64,000 nucleotides of DNA, taken from positions 289,363 to 353,362 of the forward strand of contig NW_020170468.1 in assembly GCF_000524195.1 (NCBI RefSeq), given 5' to 3'. This DNA comes from Echinococcus granulosus (lineage: Eukaryota; Platyhelminthes; Cestoda; Cyclophyllidea; Taeniidae). The notes under the pieces were generated by a model. That model was not told where the DNA came from, ran no database searches, and was given only the letters and a program-made list of their open reading frames with translations. Of the stretch, positions 60,001 to 64,000 are shown one piece after another. Both the position numbers and the translations under genes were made by a program. Every line of letters begins with the position of its first letter. The first letter of the stretch is position 1.

Positions 60001-63000
60001 AATCTTAACAAAGCCTTGAGAGCAATGCATATGAAAACATTGGGAAGATAGTTGGAAAAGACACCTACTTTCTGCCTATGTAAAATAACAGAGGCCAATA
60101 GGGTTATTTAATGGAGCTTTAACTTTACTCTTATTGTTTTGTGTAGCATATGATTCAATACGGAAAACAGAATTTTACAAATAGATGCTGGAGTTGGCGG
60201 CACAGCCACTCATGCATACGGTTTTTTGTCAGTTTTTCGTTAATCTCTCGTACTGTAAGCATTTGTTTATTGCTGTGTATAGTTTTTTGTAGATAGGAAT
60301 TATTGGCTACCTGAATGCCATGATCACCACTCTCCACGCCTCATATATGGACGTAGACTATAAACAAGAAAGCGATGGGACCTTGTTTTGTTAATGTTCA
60401 ATTTTTGATGGAAGGTTGACACACACGCACTCCATCAAAATCCCGCCTCGTAGTTATTATATGACGTGCTTTTTACTCGATATTAACTTATGTGTCCTGA
60501 GGTAACGTTATAATTTTCGGAAAGATTTCAAACTCTCTTTATCCTCACTTTGGAGGAATATACATTAGCTAAAACCTGATCGTGCCCGGTGATCCTGCAA
60601 TCATAATTGTTGCTTAAGGACAACAATTTTATTTACTTGGAAAAATTGGAGCAATTAACATTTTTTTAGAGGACCTGGAACATTTATTGATCTAGTAAGC
60701 ATGTTCTCCCTTAGACAATACAATGAGGTATATTTTTCCGGACAAATGATACCTCTGTGTTATTTATCAAGACTTTTAATTTCAGCATAAAGCCAACCCT
60801 GCTAGCAAACACACCTTCTGGCCTTTAAATAAATTCATTTAAAAGCGTTTCAAGGACATTTCTACAAACGCTTTGCATAATCAACCTAATTTGTGACACT
60901 TTAAAGGCGTTTTTTGTTATGCTAATATATGTGATAAAGTAATGGGGAATTAGTACCTGCTTTTACTGCAAAGCAAAAAAATTTGTCGGGTGCACAGCGT
61001 AACAAAAATTATACACATTTTGTTTTTCTGGGCCTGTGAAAGGCAATCTATGATTTTGAATAAGCACGCAATTATCGTACACTACAATCGCTTTTCACAA
61101 TGGGTTAGCATTTTGAGTTCAGCCATTTGGAAACTGCCGTCATGTTTTTAGGTGTCGACTTCTATTGCATTTAAAACACCTCATTATTAAAAACTTGGTG
61201 GAAGCTATCGCTAAAGCGTCTTTCAAACTTAAGTAGAAGGAAGTTGTACTGCTTGGAAGATAGGAAGACACCTCTTAGTGAACCAAACAAACTCATCGAT
61301 TAAATGCTTTTCATGGCTGTTGCGCGTCTTTGATGAGTTTGTCTACCCTCGGTGTCATTTTTAAACCTCCCGCGCAATTGAAGGTAAAAATATACACGGA
61401 AGATACCATTGATTCCATTCAACTCAGCCTTTAAGGATAGGCGCAGAGGTTTAAAATGGCACTCTAATTTTTATGGAAGTTCTTGTGCAAAGAAATCCTT
61501 TTTTGTGTCTAGTTGCTTCATCACTACACCACCAATTAAGCCTAATTCACAAAACATAAAATTAAATGTAATGAACCCAATTTAAGCTATTTTAACAGTG
61601 CATACCGAGTTTACTTCTCAAAAATTGCTTCGTCATAGTAATAGTTGGGATGATTGGAAATTAAGAGAAAATATACAAATCAAAGGCAGCAATGGGTTAT
61701 AACAAGGGGATTTGGAATGAGGTGACATATTATAATTTAATTAAATTGTATAGTTAGTAATAAATACTAGTGCTCGAATATCGTAAAGTTTCATTTGCTA
61801 AGTCAAGCGATTTTCGATGGGATAAGGACATTGTCGCCGTGATAAAACATTTAAATACATTATTTTTATTTATTTGAAGTATGTTTTAAAAAGTCACATT
61901 ATATTGCACTAAAGCACTTAACTGTGTAAAAATACGGCAAATAAGAGCTGGAATATCATGGATTAATTCAGCATTCACTACTGTTTGCAGGTAATTTCTT
62001 GATATATTATGGATAAAGTGCATCTCTTTTAATTAACCAGTATTCGACCAGGTTTATCAAGTTCACACTGGATTACATGCATTTTTCGAAACGATCAGGT
62101 TGAGTAATGAAAGTGCGCCTTACTAAACAATTCCAGTTTGTTAAATATTTCAATTAATCTTATCATCGATAAAACACTAATAGGCACTGCATAATCATGT
62201 ATAAAAAGCCGTCTTTCGGAAAGTCCTAAGCTTACCACAGCAAGAAATTGACGCATAGGCTGAATAATGTGATTGGTTTTAACGCATGCAACTTTTTGAA
62301 TATTGACGTGTTTTCTAAAAGTGGATTTAAACTCCACGGAGAAAGTAGCTATCCTTAAGTGACGAGTAAAAATAGTGATATTTTTTTAACAGAAAGCATG
62401 GTTTGTTAAGAAATATATGACTACACTTTATAATTATATTTAGTGACTACTTTATGCTGTAATACGTGTTTGTTTGAGTGTCTCTATCAGATGAGAAGCG
62501 GTTGCTTTGAGTTAGCCATGTAATGGAGTGGACGCTTTTAACCCCAAAATAAACGAGCCTCGATAACTTTGATAACATGCAGAACTCCATATCACTTATC
62601 AAATATAAATGCCATCTTTTACACACTTTCTGTTTGAAAGGCCAAAATTGGAAGTGAAAGTGAGAAGTACTGAACCACTTATAATGCCACTTTTGAAGTA
62701 AAAATGCGTTGAATGACAAAATTCAACGAATGATTGGTGAATGCTTATCGATATGAACACCTGTCGAGCAGATGGCTAGGGCTACATGCCCGAATGTATT
62801 TTCTCACGTAAAAAAATGTACTAACTGCTGGTTTTCATTTGGGGCTTTACCAAATTAAGCCTAGTCTAAATCGGCCTAATTATTCACTAATTAAGCCTTT
62901 CTGTACCATTATGGGCAAATTAGAATATTTATTTTGATCCCATAAGCCTATATAATGAGTGAGCTTCTCGTAACCTAATTCACGAATAATGGACTCTTAC

Positions 63001-64000
63001 ACAAACGTCAATGATGTTTGGCATCAAGACGCATCTAATAACACTCGCTTTTTGCTCTATTTCTTCCAGCCCTCAACTTCACTGGTTTTCGAGTAGTGGA
63101 AATCCAGAACTCTTCTCTCAAATGACAGTAAAAAGGTAAATTCGTACTGTTTAAAAATAGTACAAATTCAATAATGAAATTAATGCCTACGCGAACTTCA
63201 CAAGACACAGCTGTGAGTATAAGTCTAATTCAAAATAGCTACGACTCCAACCATGTTCTCTAGGTCTAGCATGGTAAAAACCAGGCTCCTTTTAAAGTGC
63301 TAAGCGCATACAAGAATTATGTAATTTTATTGTGTTTTAAAAGTAATAGCGTTTTAAATATTTAATCAAAGTTTACATTCGAACCAATGCCTAAAGCAAT
63401 CTAACGTGAGATAACACTCAATCATGTGTAGAATTTTGTGAGGGTAATTAGGCCTCGTTTGAAGTTCGCTTATTGCTTATTTGTTAATGATCATGACAAA
63501 AAGATGCAGAGTGAGTGTACAATTTAAAAAGCAATAATTAAGGAGTTGTTCATTTACCTAGCATTAGTTTCAAAGGGTTTGTTTAAATAAAATAAGAGAG
63601 GCCGTGCAAAAATACTGGCTTACTCTAGCGGCTGAAGAAGTTTGAGGCTTTTCAAGAATGTCCCATAACTTCTTACGATAAACAGCGCATTTATCATTTC
63701 CAAAATACTCTTCGTCCATCTCCTGCATAAAAATCTCGTTCACCTTTTTCATCTCATCCTCAACATGCTCCTTCTTCTGATAGTACCTGCTTAAGCAGCA
63801 GGGGTCCATGTTGTGGTCTTCGATGCCCCAGTAGATAAGATCGCTGCGGTATGCAAGGATACAAATATCATCCATCGTATGAAGACGGCCCGTCCGATAC
63901 ATATTTAGGATACAACCGAAGGTCTGCGGATGTCGATCAAAAAAGTACTCATTAGTGTCGATATTGTAATCATCGCACAGCTGCATAATATCCTGGTGCG
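57068..64000 (-). CDS. Voltage-gated potassium channel, Kv2/Shab type (5' end beyond window)
   Basis: Voltage-gated delayed-rectifier K+ channel subunit. Two exons seen on the minus strand: 64000-63624 (partial) and 58186-57068, joined in phase 0 at AAR|IVALIS. The first encodes most of the T1 tetramerisation domain with Kv2-type signatures ([42 protein letters not shown]) and the [10 protein letters not shown] linker. The second holds S1-S6: S4 arginines in [17 protein letters not shown], the pore filter TTVGYGD, the S6 hinge PIPIIVNNF, and a Kv2-like [18 protein letters not shown] cytosolic start. The C-terminal tail is only about 120 residues, far shorter than vertebrate Kv2.1. The intron between T1 and S1 is where vertebrate Kv2 genes also have their intron. 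At least 497 residues; the N-terminus lies outside the window. Confidence 0.95.
58187..63623 (-). other. 5.4-kb intron of the Kv2 gene
   Basis: Bounded by AGA|GTAAGC at 63623 and tttaatttag|ATA at 58187 on the minus strand. I found no nested gene; frames at 59863-60051, 62095-62337 and 62447-62719 have random AT-rich composition. Confidence 0.6.

Overview
This is an AT-rich, intron-rich nuclear genomic window from an animal. Every convincing gene is split by GT-AG introns except one. Sparse genes sit in long AT-rich spacers. The mixture of a Kv2 channel, a secreted Ly6 protein, TMEM70 and a mitochondrial Obg GTPase excludes prokaryotes and fungi. Introns of 31-34 nt, and several genes with a strong 3' splice acceptor 2-10 nt before the start codon (as expected for spliced-leader trans-splicing), suggest a flatworm, most likely a tapeworm. 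That placement is inference; no marker in the window fixes the genus.

Layout: (1) 0.7-6.3 kb, minus strand: TMEM70 followed 89 nt later by a five-exon mitochondrial Obg GTPase (MTG2/GTPBP5), a likely two-gene transcription unit with mitochondrial roles. (2) 6.3-13.6 kb: spacer with one GC-rich unrecognised coding candidate. (3) 13.6-18.7 kb: a four-finger C2H2 zinc-finger gene (+) meets a quiver/sleepless-like Ly6 gene (-) tail to tail; their 3' ends appear to overlap. (4) 19.4-26.1 kb: a divergent eIF4A3-like DEAD-box helicase with a basic C-terminal tail (+), converging on an unrecognised minus-strand gene (26.4-27.6 kb). (5) 27.6-41.0 kb: a gene-poor stretch with weak candidates, an AT microsatellite and a degenerate dispersed repeat. 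(6) 41.0-48.9 kb: three tandem thioredoxin-fold genes (+) whose active sites read NDEDF, WCPHS and WCGPC, so only the last looks like a working dithiol thioredoxin. (7) 49.4-50.5 kb: U2AF35 (+) with four introns of only 31-34 nt, one of them GC-AG. (8) 50.9-53.3 kb, minus strand: an intronless 553-aa multi-pass membrane protein and a small membrane protein. (9) 57.1-64.0 kb, minus strand: a Kv2/Shab potassium channel with a 5.4-kb intron, running off the right edge.

The most interesting items are the thioredoxin series with successive loss of redox cysteines, the ultra-short introns inside the gene for the 3' splice-site reader itself, the TMEM70-Obg pair with acceptor sites at both starts, and the zinc-finger gene whose last 5' splice site overlaps an in-frame stop codon. 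Exon boundaries were set by eye from splice consensus, reading frame and family alignment; no transcript evidence was available.
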